From Diplonema japonicum (lineage: Eukaryota > Euglenozoa > Diplonemea > Diplonemida > Diplonemidae): a DNA stretch of 64,000 nt. The translations under genes and the position numbers were made by a program. The stretch lies in assembly GCA_964019335.1 (NCBI GenBank), contig OZ025660.1:372001-436000 (forward strand), read 5' to 3'. Numbering within the stretch: position 1 is the stretch's first letter; each line of letters begins with the position of its first letter. The notes beneath the pieces are model-generated. The model was not told where the DNA came from and ran no database searches. It saw nothing but the letters and a program-made list of their open reading frames with translations. Shown here piece after piece: positions 11,191 to 21,528 of the stretch.

Positions 11191-12365
11191 ATTGCCCCTT
11201 TAGCAGAATATTTATAAAAAAAAAATGAAGAGAAAAAAACTACATAACATGGTAAGCAAATTATAACTTTACACCGTTTAAACGAACCCGAAATTAATTT
11301 CCACGCGAGCCCAGCGGCGCACAGCACGAACGATAACAGCTCTGTCAACAGCACGGAAGATGAGGTAATTCTGTTGCAGAAACCTTCACGGTTTCTTTTG
11401 ATTAATTTTTGACCAGTTTGAAATTTCAAGTAAAAATAGGTTGAAAAAGAGGGGCAAATACAAAATCCCGACGCACGTGTTTGTAGTTCTTTTCTCAAAA
11501 AAAAAAAAGGAAAAAATATTGTTATTGGTTGCATCTCTATGGGAAATTAATTCTTTTTTTTTTTTTTTTTAAAAATGTAAAAATATCTATGGAGAACTTG
11601 ACAAAAGCACTTTTTGTAAAAGAAAAAAAAAACTTTTTTTTTTCCCTATTCTGTCATGCCCACTACCATCCAGAGTATACACTTTACGTTTTCTTCCTTT
11701 TTTTTTATTCCCCCACTTCTACAGGAGGCCAGTCCCCAGAAAAAACCCCTTATTACAACTGTTTTCTTTCTTTCTTTTTTTTTATCTCCTCATCTCCTCC
11801 ATCCATCGTTTTTATTTTTCGGAAAATTGTTACAAGACAAGAGGGGGTGGGGATGGGGAAGCAAACACAGGCCAATTTTGTGTGATGAAGATCAACCTAA
11901 CACAGGGCGCCAAGTTGTCTTCAGAAATATATTTCCGCTTTCATTTCCTTTTTTTCCGAAAAAAAAAAAAAGGAAACGAAAATAATAAAAAAGGCTGCCA
12001 ACTAATTGAAGGAAAAAAATATAGCTTTTTTTGGTTCAAAAAAAGGTGCTTCTGACCTGTAACAGGTATTCTACTCGGGAAAAATTAAAAAAAAAAAGTT
12101 CGTTTTTCACTTCCTTCGCTCCCCCTCGTGCTTTAACTTTCTTTTTTTTTTTTTTTTTCTGCAAGAAACAAGAAATAATAATAGAAAAAAAAAAATACAA
12201 GCCTGAGTCAACATTCTGGTGACATTGCTGCCACAAGTGCACACAAGGGCGGTGCTTAAGGGCAAGCCCTACTTGAGGTTTTTTTTTTCTTTTTTTTTAG
12301 TGCTCTTCTCGTTCATCAACCATAAAAGAAAGGGGGGAACACACGCAGCAGATGTATTATTTAAA

Positions 12366-12410
<45 letters not shown>

Positions 12411-12416
<6 letters not shown>

Positions 12417-12793
12417 AGTTAAAGGAGGCCGGTGTTGGCGGCGCGCCCTGCACAAGAACTGTCTACTTGATTACAGGGGGCGCGCCGCTGCCGAGTTGTA
12501 GCTTCTTCTGCGTTCCGCGTCGTGTCCTTAATGCGTGCGGTGAACAGCTCAACCCCAGCCGGTGCGTCCCGGGTAACCAAGATTCTGTGCTCGTGCAGTT
12601 TGCTGCCTGTTCGTCACCCTGAAGGAGCATCTGCATTATGTTCTTCCACTCGGGCGCTACCGGTGATGACCGACGAGGAGGTCAACACCGGTAACACACA
12701 CACACGCGAACAACACATCTGATGTTTTTCTTATATTTTCATGTTATCCCCACCACCTGAAAAAAAAAAACAAAACAAAAACAAAAACAAAAA

Positions 12794-12829
<36 letters not shown>
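12411..12829 (+). mobile_element. SINE-like element A with A-rich tail
   Basis: About 300 bp, near-identical to 46957-47289. Both copies start ATAT...GAGTTAAAGGAGGCCGG, share a GC-rich body containing GGGGGCGCGCC, and end CCCACCACCTG followed by an A-rich tail (here A interspersed with C, about 70 nt). A shared 5' end plus a 3' A tail is what a short retroposon looks like. No ORF. The 5' flank is a (TA)n tract, so target-site duplications cannot be judged. Confidence 0.55.
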
Positions 12830-12872
12830 AATGGGGACAATTCTAGATAAGATACGCCGCTGACTGAAATAT

Positions 12873-12874
<2 letters not shown>

Positions 12875-12927
<53 letters not shown>
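12875..12927. repeat. Poly-T tract, about 53 nt
   Basis: A pure T run lying just beyond the A tail of the SINE-like element. Confidence 0.9.
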
Positions 12928-13118
12928 CTCTCTTCCCTCCCCTCCTACTCCAGAACCTACCAATATTTAATGGATGATCCATTTTCTATACAAACGGGAG
13001 AGGGCCGTGCACAGTACTAACTTTTGATAATCACATCCCCGGCCAACGGGGAAGAAACAAGCATCTATCAACAACAAAGGAAAAAAAAAAAAAGAAGAAA
13101 ACAAGAATTCTAACAGGA

Positions 13119-15044
13119 TCAAATGTTCCAATACACATCTTGCTCGGGCTTGGGTTCTCCCTTAGAAGGCTCTGTTGCAGGCTCGCTGTTGGCAGAGGGG
13201 GTGAACGGCATCGGTCGGGAAAACGTTGGTCCAGTCGTTGACGGGGCGTCAAAAGGCGAACTAGTGGGCGTAAATAGTTTCTGAGGGGCTTTCTGAAGCG
13301 GCTGTATCACCGGCTTTGCTCTCTTCTTTTTGGTCACCGACTTTGGTGGCAGCTGCTGTACCTTCTCATCAGTTGCCTCAACGGAAATACCACTGTCGCC
13401 GACCCATGTTGTTCCCTCTTTCGATCTGGCCCATTTCTTAATATCACAAGGGAGTAAGTTCCCCCCATGCTTCACCTCCGCCACTATCTGCCCGCTACTG
13501 AGCCCTTTCTTACCAATGGTCCACCTTCCCGAGATTGAGGATATGCAGAAATTGTTCAAATTCCATTTGGGCATCTTCTCCGCATCGGCATTCCAGTCGA
13601 GTGTGTAGACCCCTTCTGTTTTCGGTTTTGCCTTGGCGGTCACCTTGAGATACTTAGGTACATTCTTTTCGATATTTGAAGTGGTGGACGATGATGCCGA
13701 ACAGGCTGTTCTTGCGGGGCTTGTCGGGGGGAAGGCCTCATCTTCTTTATCAACAAGGGAATTCGTGACAGGGAGATAGTATTTTTGAAGGTCCGGCGGA
13801 GTTGGATGAACGGCCAAAACAACTTTGCAAACGTATTTGTTGCTTTTCTTGTGGAGGATCTTTGTGATGGAATCAACCTTGATGGTGGAGAACGCGGGCA
13901 GCAACACCTCCTTCTCAGAAGGCCGGAGCGAGGTCTCGAAGATCTTTACCCCTCTTTTCGCGCCTTTAAAGATCAACACCAACCCCGATTCGACTTCCGC
14001 TTCACCGACAACAGCGATGAAAGGTGTCTGCCAAACAACATATTTCCCTTCCATGTTTGCCCATACCGATACCAATCTCTCTGTGGCTTCGGGTACTGCT
14101 AGATAACAAGTATTGCTTTCGGTATCGTCTAACATGCATCTCACGCAAATTGACTGCAATGCAGATGCTGTTTTACATAATCTTTGATCAGACAGTGATA
14201 GAGGGGTGTTGCCTCCGGAGCTGGGGGGTTCGAAACCTGTAATATAGTCAAGATCAGGTCCGTCTAACCCGCACAGAACCGACAGCAAGAGTTCCATGGG
14301 GCTGTGAGTGGTGCCGACGAACGTTTTGTAAAGGTTGTCCTTCAACGAGTTTAGGATCCCGACAGAGTCCTCTGGAGATGGATACGAGAGCAACAGCAAT
14401 AGTTCAGTAGTGACGTCTGGTCCGGTGTCGAACCAGTCAGTCACAGACTTCTCAATAATCCCTCTTGAAGACTGCGTGGCAGCCACCGCTGTATCGTGAA
14501 TTTGCGGCAGAACGATGTTGTACCTCTTTCTGTTTTTTCGTTTCGTGTTGTACTTCTTCGTTGCGAACATGTCCTCTATCCTTAGCCGCACGACTTCGTG
14601 TATTGGCAAGCTTGGGACTGCCACCTTTGGTAAAACACGAACTGGTTCCATTGACGGCGGTGTGTACGGGATTTCTCGTTTTAAAGGTTTTTCAAAACGC
14701 GTTGACACATGGCCCGCCTGGCTTAAGAAAGACAAATGTAATATTTTCTGTCGGGAAAACGGTTGTATGTCGTCCAATGTGCGAACTTCCACCCCATTGA
14801 CATGTGTTAAAATCGACCCAACGAAGCGTCCCAGTTCGTACTCCGCTGCGATACCTGCGACGCTCTTCACCACGAGGGAGGTCCCGCCGCCGCCTTCGAA
14901 ACCTAAGCCGAGCTTCTCGCTTTTCTTTTTCCTGACCTTCACCTTCTCTTGCCGACCGGGCCCCAGGAGCGGCGTCTCGTTCGGTTGGCCCCCATCCTCC
15001 TTGTGGTTCTCTACCTTATCTTCTCGACAGCAGTAAGCACCCAT
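13119..15044 (-). CDS. PDZ plus ADP-ribosyltransferase-like protein with acylation-type N-terminus
   Basis: 641 aa, no intron seen. The N-terminus MGAYCC fits dual acylation (N-myristoylation at Gly2, palmitoylation at Cys5/Cys6), as in flagellar-membrane proteins of protists. Residues about 35-110 look like a PDZ domain (GLGFE loop, GSILTHVNGVEV). Residues about 205-415 resemble the ADP-ribosyltransferase fold. In particular, SEKEVLLPAFSTIKV at 376-390 matches the E-x-E-V-L-x-P motif with Glu377 and Glu379, and a strand GLVLIFKG precedes it. The Ser-Thr-Ser motif is not clear, so activity is uncertain. The C-terminal 200 residues are Pro/Ser/Lys-rich and may be disordered. The likely setting is an inner membrane face, perhaps flagellar (inference). 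Confidence 0.6.
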   Translation of the reverse strand: MGAYCCREDKVENHKEDGGQPNETPLLGPGRQEKVKVRKKKSEKLGLGFEGGGGTSLVVKSVAGIAAEYELGRFVGSILTHVNGVEVRTLDDIQPFSRQKILHLSFLSQAGHVSTRFEKPLKREIPYTPPSMEPVRVLPKVAVPSLPIHEVVRLRIEDMFATKKYNTKRKNRKRYNIVLPQIHDTAVAATQSSRGIIEKSVTDWFDTGPDVTTELLLLLSYPSPEDSVGILNSLKDNLYKTFVGTTHSPMELLLSVLCGLDGPDLDYITGFEPPSSGGNTPLSLSDQRLCKTASALQSICVRCMLDDTESNTCYLAVPEATERLVSVWANMEGKYVVWQTPFIAVVGEAEVESGLVLIFKGAKRGVKIFETSLRPSEKEVLLPAFSTIKVDSITKILHKKSNKYVCKVVLAVHPTPPDLQKYYLPVTNSLVDKEDEAFPPTSPARTACSASSSTTSNIEKNVPKYLKVTAKAKPKTEGVYTLDWNADAEKMPKWNLNNFCISSISGRWTIGKKGLSSGQIVAEVKHGGNLLPCDIKKWARSKEGTTWVGDSGISVEATDEKVQQLPPKSVTKKKRAKPVIQPLQKAPQKLFTPTSSPFDAPSTTGPTFSRPMPFTPSANSEPATEPSKGEPKPEQDVYWNI

Positions 15045-15300
15045 GACATGGTTCTATTCTTCTTTTTTCCTTTTTTTTTTTGACGGGGAAGAAAAAAAAA
15101 AAAAACAGCGAGTAATAATATAAAAAAAGGGGGTTCCCAAATGAAAGAAATAAAAAACCAAAGGGGCAGGGGGGGGGGGTGGTGAAATGAAAATCAAAAA
15201 ACTTTGATAATCAGTGGGGGGGGGGGGGGGGGGAGAAATGGGCCCGGGGAAAAGGAAACACTCAAGATAAAAAAATAAAAAAAATAAAAACTACACACTC

Positions 15301-15658
15301 TCACGCATCAATCTGCTTCTGGAGGGTGGCCCTGTCCATGCCGGTGAAGAGAGGGGAGGTGATGTCGATCCCCTGCTGCTTGAAGAGCATGGTGTAGTAC
15401 TTTTGGTCCACGGCAGCCAGGGGGTCGGATTCCACGGGGTACCCACTGGTGTAGGTCTCCTTAACCTGCTCCGTACTGAGCGTGGTGTACTTTGCCAGCC
15501 AAAGGACCTGGCAGGTCATGGTCGCAAAGAATATGGGCCACGGGGTGATCTTCATCCTGTTTATTATTTCCCTCTTTTTTTCTCCCAAGTACATACGTCG
15601 TCCAATATCTCGCCATGTAGTTAGGCAGCCTAAGAACCTTGTGTGCCGTGTAGACCAT
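15301..15658 (-). CDS. Small single-pass, probably mitochondrial membrane protein
   Basis: Exons 15597-15658 and 15301-15556 flank a 40-nt intron (15557-15596, GTATGT...AAACAG), giving 105 aa. The start is basic and aromatic (MVYTAHKVLRLPNYMARYW). One hydrophobic helix follows (WPIFFATMTCQVLWLA), then a soluble tail rich in Thr, Gln and Asp. Size and layout match small supernumerary subunits of respiratory complexes. I do not recognise a family. Without the intron the conserved-looking helix would lack this N-terminus, which supports splicing. Confidence 0.6.
15557..15596 (-). other. Mini-intron, 40 nt
   Basis: GTATGTACTT at the 5' side and AATAAACAG at the 3' side; splicing restores one frame across two short ORFs. 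Confidence 0.7.
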
Positions 15659-15825
15659 TTTATTTAATAACAATGAAGGCTCTCTGTGTGATTTACTAGC
15701 TTATTTTCTTCTTTTTTGTCCAAAGTTCTTTTGAGATGCAAAATGAAAAAATCAGTAACCTCACAACAGCAAAAGGAAAAGCAACTCGTGTTTTTGGGCG
15801 TTGATGCTGTTTTTTTTTCTTCTTT

Positions 15826-16880
15826 TTCTTTCAGAAAGAGTTTGTGCAGAGCACCTATCCATCAAACACCTCTCATCTGTGATGACAAGGTCAGAGACTC
15901 TAGTCTTTTGTGCTTTGATCATCATTCAAAGCGTTGATCCCAAAGATGCAGGGAAATTCCGTAGGTGTGTCCCCCCCTCGGGAATTCGGGAGAAAAGGTT
16001 CCTCATCTCCCGCCCACTTTCACCCTGCAGCACAAACAGAGTGTGACTGCTGCAACGACAGCGGAGGGCGGTGGCCAAAAGGAAGGCAAAAACCACAGAC
16101 ACCGGGAAGGGGGACAAAAGGTTGGAGATCTTGTACCAGATAAAGGGAACCTGTGCAAGGTACGAGGCACCTCACAGGAGGGTTGCCGGTACTCCATCTC
16201 CCTCTCCTCTCTTTCTCTCTCTCGCATAGCTTCACAACCAGCACCCTATTCAGAGAGGGAACAGGCTGTTACAAGCTTGCTGCAAGTTTTCAAAACAGCT
16301 GTTCTCTCTCTCTCTCTCCCTCTTTCTTTCACTCCAATCTCGCATCAGGACTGGAGGATGGTATCTTTATTTGATAAAGGTCTTCCGTGGCACCCGTGCT
16401 GCCCTTCTCCCTCCCTCCTACCCCTTACATGTCTCGCACCCCTCCAACGCCTCTTTCATGTATGAAGAACGCGAAGTGGTGTTAATTAAGGGTGCTCTCC
16501 AGGCCTGTCCGGGTACGTTGGGAATACAACCGTTTTTTTTTCAGAAAGGGTTTGTGCAGAGCACCTATCCATCAAACACCAATCATCTGTGATGACAAGG
16601 TCAGAGACTCTAGTCTTTTGTGCTTTGATCATCATTCACAGCGTTGGTGTGTCCCCTTCGACACGGGTCATCACTTTAAAAGACGAAAAAAATCAGTTTC
16701 TTTCTAAAAACACAGTTCTATCGCAGACCAGCCAACCCTGAAGGGCCGACCGACTAGGATCGGAGGTGACAGAATGGGTGTGTTGAGTTCTCATCATCTC
16801 TTGTCTCAAAGTGACTACCGGTATGAATAATTGTATTTCACTGTGCCCAAATACCAGCCTACGACCACCCCAACCCAGCA
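15826..16880. repeat. Mosaic dispersed repeat, copy 1
   Basis: From about 15926 to 16615 this matches 24792-25481 without any visible shift (constant offset 8,866). It contains two copies of a unit beginning TTTCAGAAAG and running to GCTTTGATCATCATTCA (15830 and 16540). The segment 16700-16800 recurs at 19325-19417 and 20462-20557. All ORFs in it are non-protein-like. Confidence 0.85.
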
Positions 16881-17267
16881 CTCACCCTGCGGTACAATTC
16901 AATAAAAATAAAAATACTCAAAAAACAACGGGAGTCACCATTTGGTGAGCGCAATGCACGTATCACCAGCTGTCCATTGGAAAAGAAAGGTAAAAGAGAG
17001 TGAAAGAAAGGAGGGAGGGAAAAGTGTAACCGGACATGTGTCATGGTTACAAGGTATAATAATAGGGGAGGAGGGAGGGAAGCTCTCGGCCACCACAGGT
17101 GGGCGAAGGGAAATCATGTTAACTAAATGCTTTTTTTTTTTAATTCTTCGAACAAAAAAGACACGATGCACAAGTCACAGAAGAAGAAGAATAAGAAGAG
17201 GAAGCCTAATAAGTTGGTATTGTTGCTGTCTTGTCCCAATTAAGAGAGTATGGCGTTGGTCCTCTTC

Positions 17268-17371
<104 letters not shown>

Positions 17372-17377
17372 GCTGCT

Positions 17378-18430
17378 TCAGCCAATCTTGTAACCCAGGT
17401 GGTTGCCGGTGAGGCATTGGGCGTACCACCTGCTCTGCTTGTAGCAGGAGGCCCCGCCGGAGCAGCAGGTGGGGGCGTGAAGGCAGCTTCCCCACTTCGG
17501 GATCGCCGTGCGGCAACCAGAGGAAGGAGGGGGAACGGGGACAGGTGGAACAGGAACAGGGGGAGTGGGAGGGGTGGGGACAGGTGGTGTGTTCCCGTTC
17601 CCCGCTGCAGGGATGCACTGGGAATACCACTGGCTCTGCCTGTCGCACACCGCCCCTTGCGTGCAGCAGTGCATCGCGCTCGTGCAAGCCCCCCACATGG
17701 GAATCGTCCTCGAGCACCCTGTGGTGGGGGGAACAGGGACAGGGGGAACGGGAACGGGGGGAACAGGAACAGGTGGGACAGGAACAGGAGGAGTGGGAGG
17801 GGTGGGAACAGGGGGAACCGGAACAGGAGGAACAGGGTTCCCACCGCCACCACCACCACCACCTCCACTGAAGTCCAAGTCAACAGCGTTGTAGAAGCTT
17901 GCGGCGGTGTCACCGACATCCCAGATGGCGAGGACAACGTGGTAGCCCGACTTGGAGGGGAGGGTGCAGGAGTGGGTCGTCACCATCGGGGGCTTCACCA
18001 TCCCGCCCGCCGCGGAGCAGAAGGGAGCATCCTCGAAGCTGCCCCTCCCGAGGGGAGCGTTCTGGTTCCACCCATCCTTCGTGATGTAGTACCTCCAGTC
18101 CAGGGTCACGTGGTTCGCCGTGAACTGCCAGGTGAAGTCGGTCCTGCCCCCGCTCGCCGCCGTCTTCGCCCACCTGCTCGAAGACTGCTCGTTCAGAGGG
18201 GCCCAGGTCGCACTCCCCGCCGCCGCCAGCTGCCCGTCCGGAGGACCGCTCGCAGGGTACCGGTCCGGTCCCTCCACACTCTGCGGCTCGTACTGCACCC
18301 CTCCGCACCCGCTGTTTGTCTTCAGCTTGCACGCGTAGTTCCGAGAAGGCGGACTCATCACGTAGCCGTGTCCCTCAACCCGCACCACTGCTGCCGCTGC
18401 CAGCAGCATCGGAAGTCCCAAACGCTTCAT
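17378..18430 (-). CDS. Secreted AA10 lytic polysaccharide monooxygenase with two CBM1-like modules
   Basis: 350 aa. Residues 1-20 are a signal peptide; cleavage would expose His21 (HGYV). His21 and His107 (TANHVTLDW) fit the copper histidine brace. The AIWDVGDTAASFYNAVDL motif with axial Phe179 is typical of bacterial-type AA10 enzymes, which oxidatively cleave chitin or cellulose. After a Gly run come Pro-Val linkers (PVPPVPVPP) and two modules of about 37 residues (239-273 and 305-340). Each has a WG...C, CC and Q-x-WY-x-QC pattern, close to the CBM1 cellulose-binding fold. Bacterial-type catalytic domain plus fungal-type binding modules is an unusual chimera and suggests lateral transfer with later fusion. 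It should act outside the cell on cellulose or chitin. The catalytic domain shows no intron. Confidence 0.88.
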   Translation of the reverse strand: MKRLGLPMLLAAAAVVRVEGHGYVMSPPSRNYACKLKTNSGCGGVQYEPQSVEGPDRYPASGPPDGQLAAAGSATWAPLNEQSSSRWAKTAASGGRTDFTWQFTANHVTLDWRYYITKDGWNQNAPLGRGSFEDAPFCSAAGGMVKPPMVTTHSCTLPSKSGYHVVLAIWDVGDTAASFYNAVDLDFSGGGGGGGGGNPVPPVPVPPVPTPPTPPVPVPPVPVPPVPVPPVPVPPTTGCSRTIPMWGACTSAMHCCTQGAVCDRQSQWYSQCIPAAGNGNTPPVPTPPTPPVPVPPVPVPPPSSGCRTAIPKWGSCLHAPTCCSGGASCYKQSRWYAQCLTGNHLGYKIG

Positions 18431-18479
18431 TTCTCTTCTTTTTTTTTTTTTTTTTGTTGTGTGGAAACTGTGGAGTGAA

Positions 18480-18910
18480 ATAAATAGATACAGAGCACCC
18501 CTCCATTGGTCCTCGTGATGGGAAAAATGAATGGATCAGTTTCCTTCTGTCATTTATGTGTTAAAGGGGAATCAGGAGACTGTGTCTTCATAGAATGGAC
18601 CAATGTTCTTTAACTACGGTGTCGTCATGTGTTTGCCCCTTCTCTCCCTTTATGGAAATAAAACTACTCAGGCCGCCTTTCTTTCTCTGCTCTTTTCTCG
18701 CATCAGGACTGGAGGATGGTATCTCTACTGCGAAAGGCCTTCCGTGGCACCCGTGCTGCTTCTTTTCGAGTTAACCTATTACTTCATTCCCCCATTATTG
18801 TCATCTCCCGCCCACTTTCACCCTGCAGCACAAACAGAGTGTGACTGCTGCAACGACAGCGGAGGGCGGTGGGTCGACTGCGCAAAAGCCTTAATGGTCA
18901 GAAGTCCTTG
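18480..18910. repeat. Mosaic repeat pieces upstream of the LPMO start
   Basis: 18500-18633 matches 19622-19750 and 24428-24558. 18700-18763 matches a part of 16340-16405, and 18808-18873 matches 16008-16073. Shared blocks appear in changed order and spacing, which shows recombination or patchy copying. Confidence 0.75.
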
Positions 18911-19317
18911 TTGTAAATCATGAATTGAAAGATCAGAAGCAAGACTGGCATGTCGTGAAAGGGTCGTTGTCATCATCTTGGTGTTTAATACATTTCTCCA
19001 GTTGGCAAAGAGAACAACGTAGTCAGAAAACAGTAGTCTCACGCTGATAAAGCTCCCATTCCAAGCATGAGGTGCCCAACGGGTGGTATGTACAGCGTTG
19101 CGTTGTGTTGCGTTGCCTGTCCCTCCACTCCAAGGAGAAGGGTGTGCATCAGACGATGCCGTCTCACTGGTGTCTGCTCAGCACCAACAGAAGCCTGCCG
19201 GTTCATAAATATAGGATCTAAGTGGTGAATCATCATCTGCTCATTCCTTGGAGAGTTGCTTGCTGGTTTATCTATTTTTTACTTTTCTGTTATTTCCCCC
19301 TGGTTTTCTCAGTTTCC

Positions 19318-20560
19318 TTTTCAAAAAAACACAGTTCTATCGCAGACCAGCCAACCCTGAAGGGCCGACCGACTAGGATCGGAGGTGACAGAATGGGTGT
19401 GTTGAGTTCTCATCACAGAGTTCCCAAAACCTTGTTGGAATTCGCTCCCAAAACAGAAAGTACTTCCAAGGACAGTCCCCTTTCAGGAGCCTGGTTCCAG
19501 AGAATGGACATCAGAACAGATCTTGGTTTGCGAATGGAATGGTTGTACACACTTGCACCCAAAGGTGCTTCATACGCCAGGTAAAATGGTGTCATCATCT
19601 TGCCCCTTCGCCTACCCCCCACCCCTCCATTGGCCCTCGTGATGGGAAAAATGAATGGATCAGTTTCCTTCTGTCATTTATGTGTTAAAGGGGAATCAGG
19701 AGACTGTGTCTTCATAGAATGGACCAAATGTTCTTTAACTACGGTGTCATCATGCTTCGGTGTTGCTGCTGTCGGACACAACACAGATCCTTGAGACAGG
19801 AAAGAGAATTCACTATGATAGGAAACGAAGTGGTTAGCAACGGCCCATCAAAGAAAAGCAACTTTGCTTTGAGTGTTGTTGCCGTTTTTTTTCAGAAAGG
19901 GTTTGTGCAGAGCACCTATCCATCAAACACCAATCATCTGTGATGACAAGGTCAGAGACTCTAGTCTTTTGTGCTTTGATCATCATTCAAAGCGTTGATC
20001 CCAAAGATGCAGGGAAATTCCGTAGGTGTGTCCCCCCCTCGGGAATTCGGGAGAAAAGGTTCCTCATCTCCCGCCCACTTTCACCCTGCAGCACAAACAG
20101 AGTGTGACTGCTGCAACGACAGCGGAGGGCGGTGGCCAAAAGGAAGGCAAAAACCACAGACACCGGGAAGGGGGACAAAAGGTTGGAGATCTTGTACCAG
20201 ATAAAGGGAACCTGTGCAAGGTACGAGGCACCTCACAGGAGGGTTGCCGGTACTCCATCTCCCCTGTGCTTTGATCATCATTCACAACGTTCGTCCCAAA
20301 GATGCGGGAAATTCGGGGGAAGGAAAGGGCTTATCAGGACACCCTGAAGCACAAACAGAGTGTGACTGCTGCAACGACAGTGGAGGGCGGTGGGAGTGTC
20401 TGGATGAAAAGAAATTTGTAAGAGCCTCTCTTCTGTTCATTCCTTCTTGTCAGTCTCTTTTCAAAAAAACACAGTTCTATCGCAGACCAGCCAACCCTGA
20501 AGGGCCGACCGACTAGGATCGGAGGTGACAGAATGGGTGTGTTGAGTTCTCATCATGCAA
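19318..20560. repeat. Mosaic dispersed repeat, copy 2
   Basis: 19487-20262 matches 24293-25067 with one visible indel (an extra A near 19727). The 19318-19417 block recurs at 20455-20557 and 16690-16800. The copy breaks off at the CATCTCC point near 20262 and resumes with another unit. Confidence 0.85.
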
Positions 20561-21528
20561 AACAGGTGGGTGGAGAACGCAAGTGGGGTCCCTCTTTTTG
20601 ATTTCCTCTTTTAAATCGAAAGTAGGGTGCGTCAAATGAATATAAAATACCACATATCCGTCCGTAAGTGTGACAGAAAGAAATAGGTAGGGAAGAGGGC
20701 AAGGCCAGAGAGAGGCTGCTTTCGCTTGAGAGCTGAAGCCTCCCCTCTTACTGACCCTGATAGGGGTGCCGGTCTTCAGAAAAGAAGAACAAAGCATGTG
20801 GAAAGTAAAGCAAAATAAGACTAAAGGTAGAGCAAAAAAAAAAAAAACGCGAGAAATAATAATAAAAAAAAATACGGGAGGAAGATGTGGGGGAAAAGAA
20901 ATAACCTTGTAACGAATGAAAAGATTTCCATTCTTGTTGCTCATGCCAAAGGCTCTGAGATTTGTTAAACAGTAGTACTCATATAATATTTATTTAATAT
21001 TTTGAATCACAAAAAAAAAAAAGCTCTCAAAACCAGGACAGTATATCAATTTCTTTCTTCGTTTTGTCATTTTTGCGGTTTATCAAAAACCAGTTGAAAA
21101 GTTCTTCTTCTTCTCTTTCTGCTGAGTTTACCACAAAAAAGAAAAGACACAAGGTACGGGAGGGGAAGGGGAGAAGAAAAGTGTAATTTGTTCCCTATTC
21201 TTTTCTTTGAGACTAGTGGAAAAGAAAGAGAAAAAGCCAAATAAAATAGGTGGGGTTGGGTGAGACACAGCTCACGCCTTGTTCTTGGTGAATGAACAAT
21301 AAACTAAACATATAAGGGAGAAAAAAGATTCACTAAAGAAAATTTTTTAAGTAACAAGAAAAGAAACAAAAAAGAATCTTACGAACATACCCATAAAAAG
21401 GGAACAGCGGTGGGGGTAAGAGTAAAGGATTCTTCTTATTCTTTTCTTGTGTGTGTGTTTTTTTTTTCTTTTTTTTTTCGTGTGTATTTTTTTGTTTAAT
21501 AAGGTCAGCACTACAACTACTGCTAAAG
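20561..21528. other. Non-repeat intergenic DNA downstream of the mucin-like gene
   Basis: About 970 bp, moderately A/T-rich. I see no gene or strong structure; it probably holds the 3' UTR of the gene ending at 21529. Confidence 0.5.

Larger units (their letters stand above)
9908..13118. other. Intergenic 3.2 kb, repeats and homopolymers
   Basis: No credible ORF on either strand. It holds poly-T tracts, one ~45-nt motif copy (11144-11190), a (TA)n tract at 12375-12413, the SINE-like element at 12411-12829 and a T tract of about 53 nt (12875-12927). Confidence 0.6.

Noticed and set aside
15965-16465. 166-codon ORF also present at 24831-25331
   Set aside because: Conserved only because the DNA repeat is near-identical. 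Composition is not protein-like, the copy at 20026 is broken, and there is no domain.
20513-20944. Minus ORF of 143 codons at the edge of repeat copy 2
   Set aside because: Phe-rich, begins in intergenic DNA and ends in the repeat; no domain.
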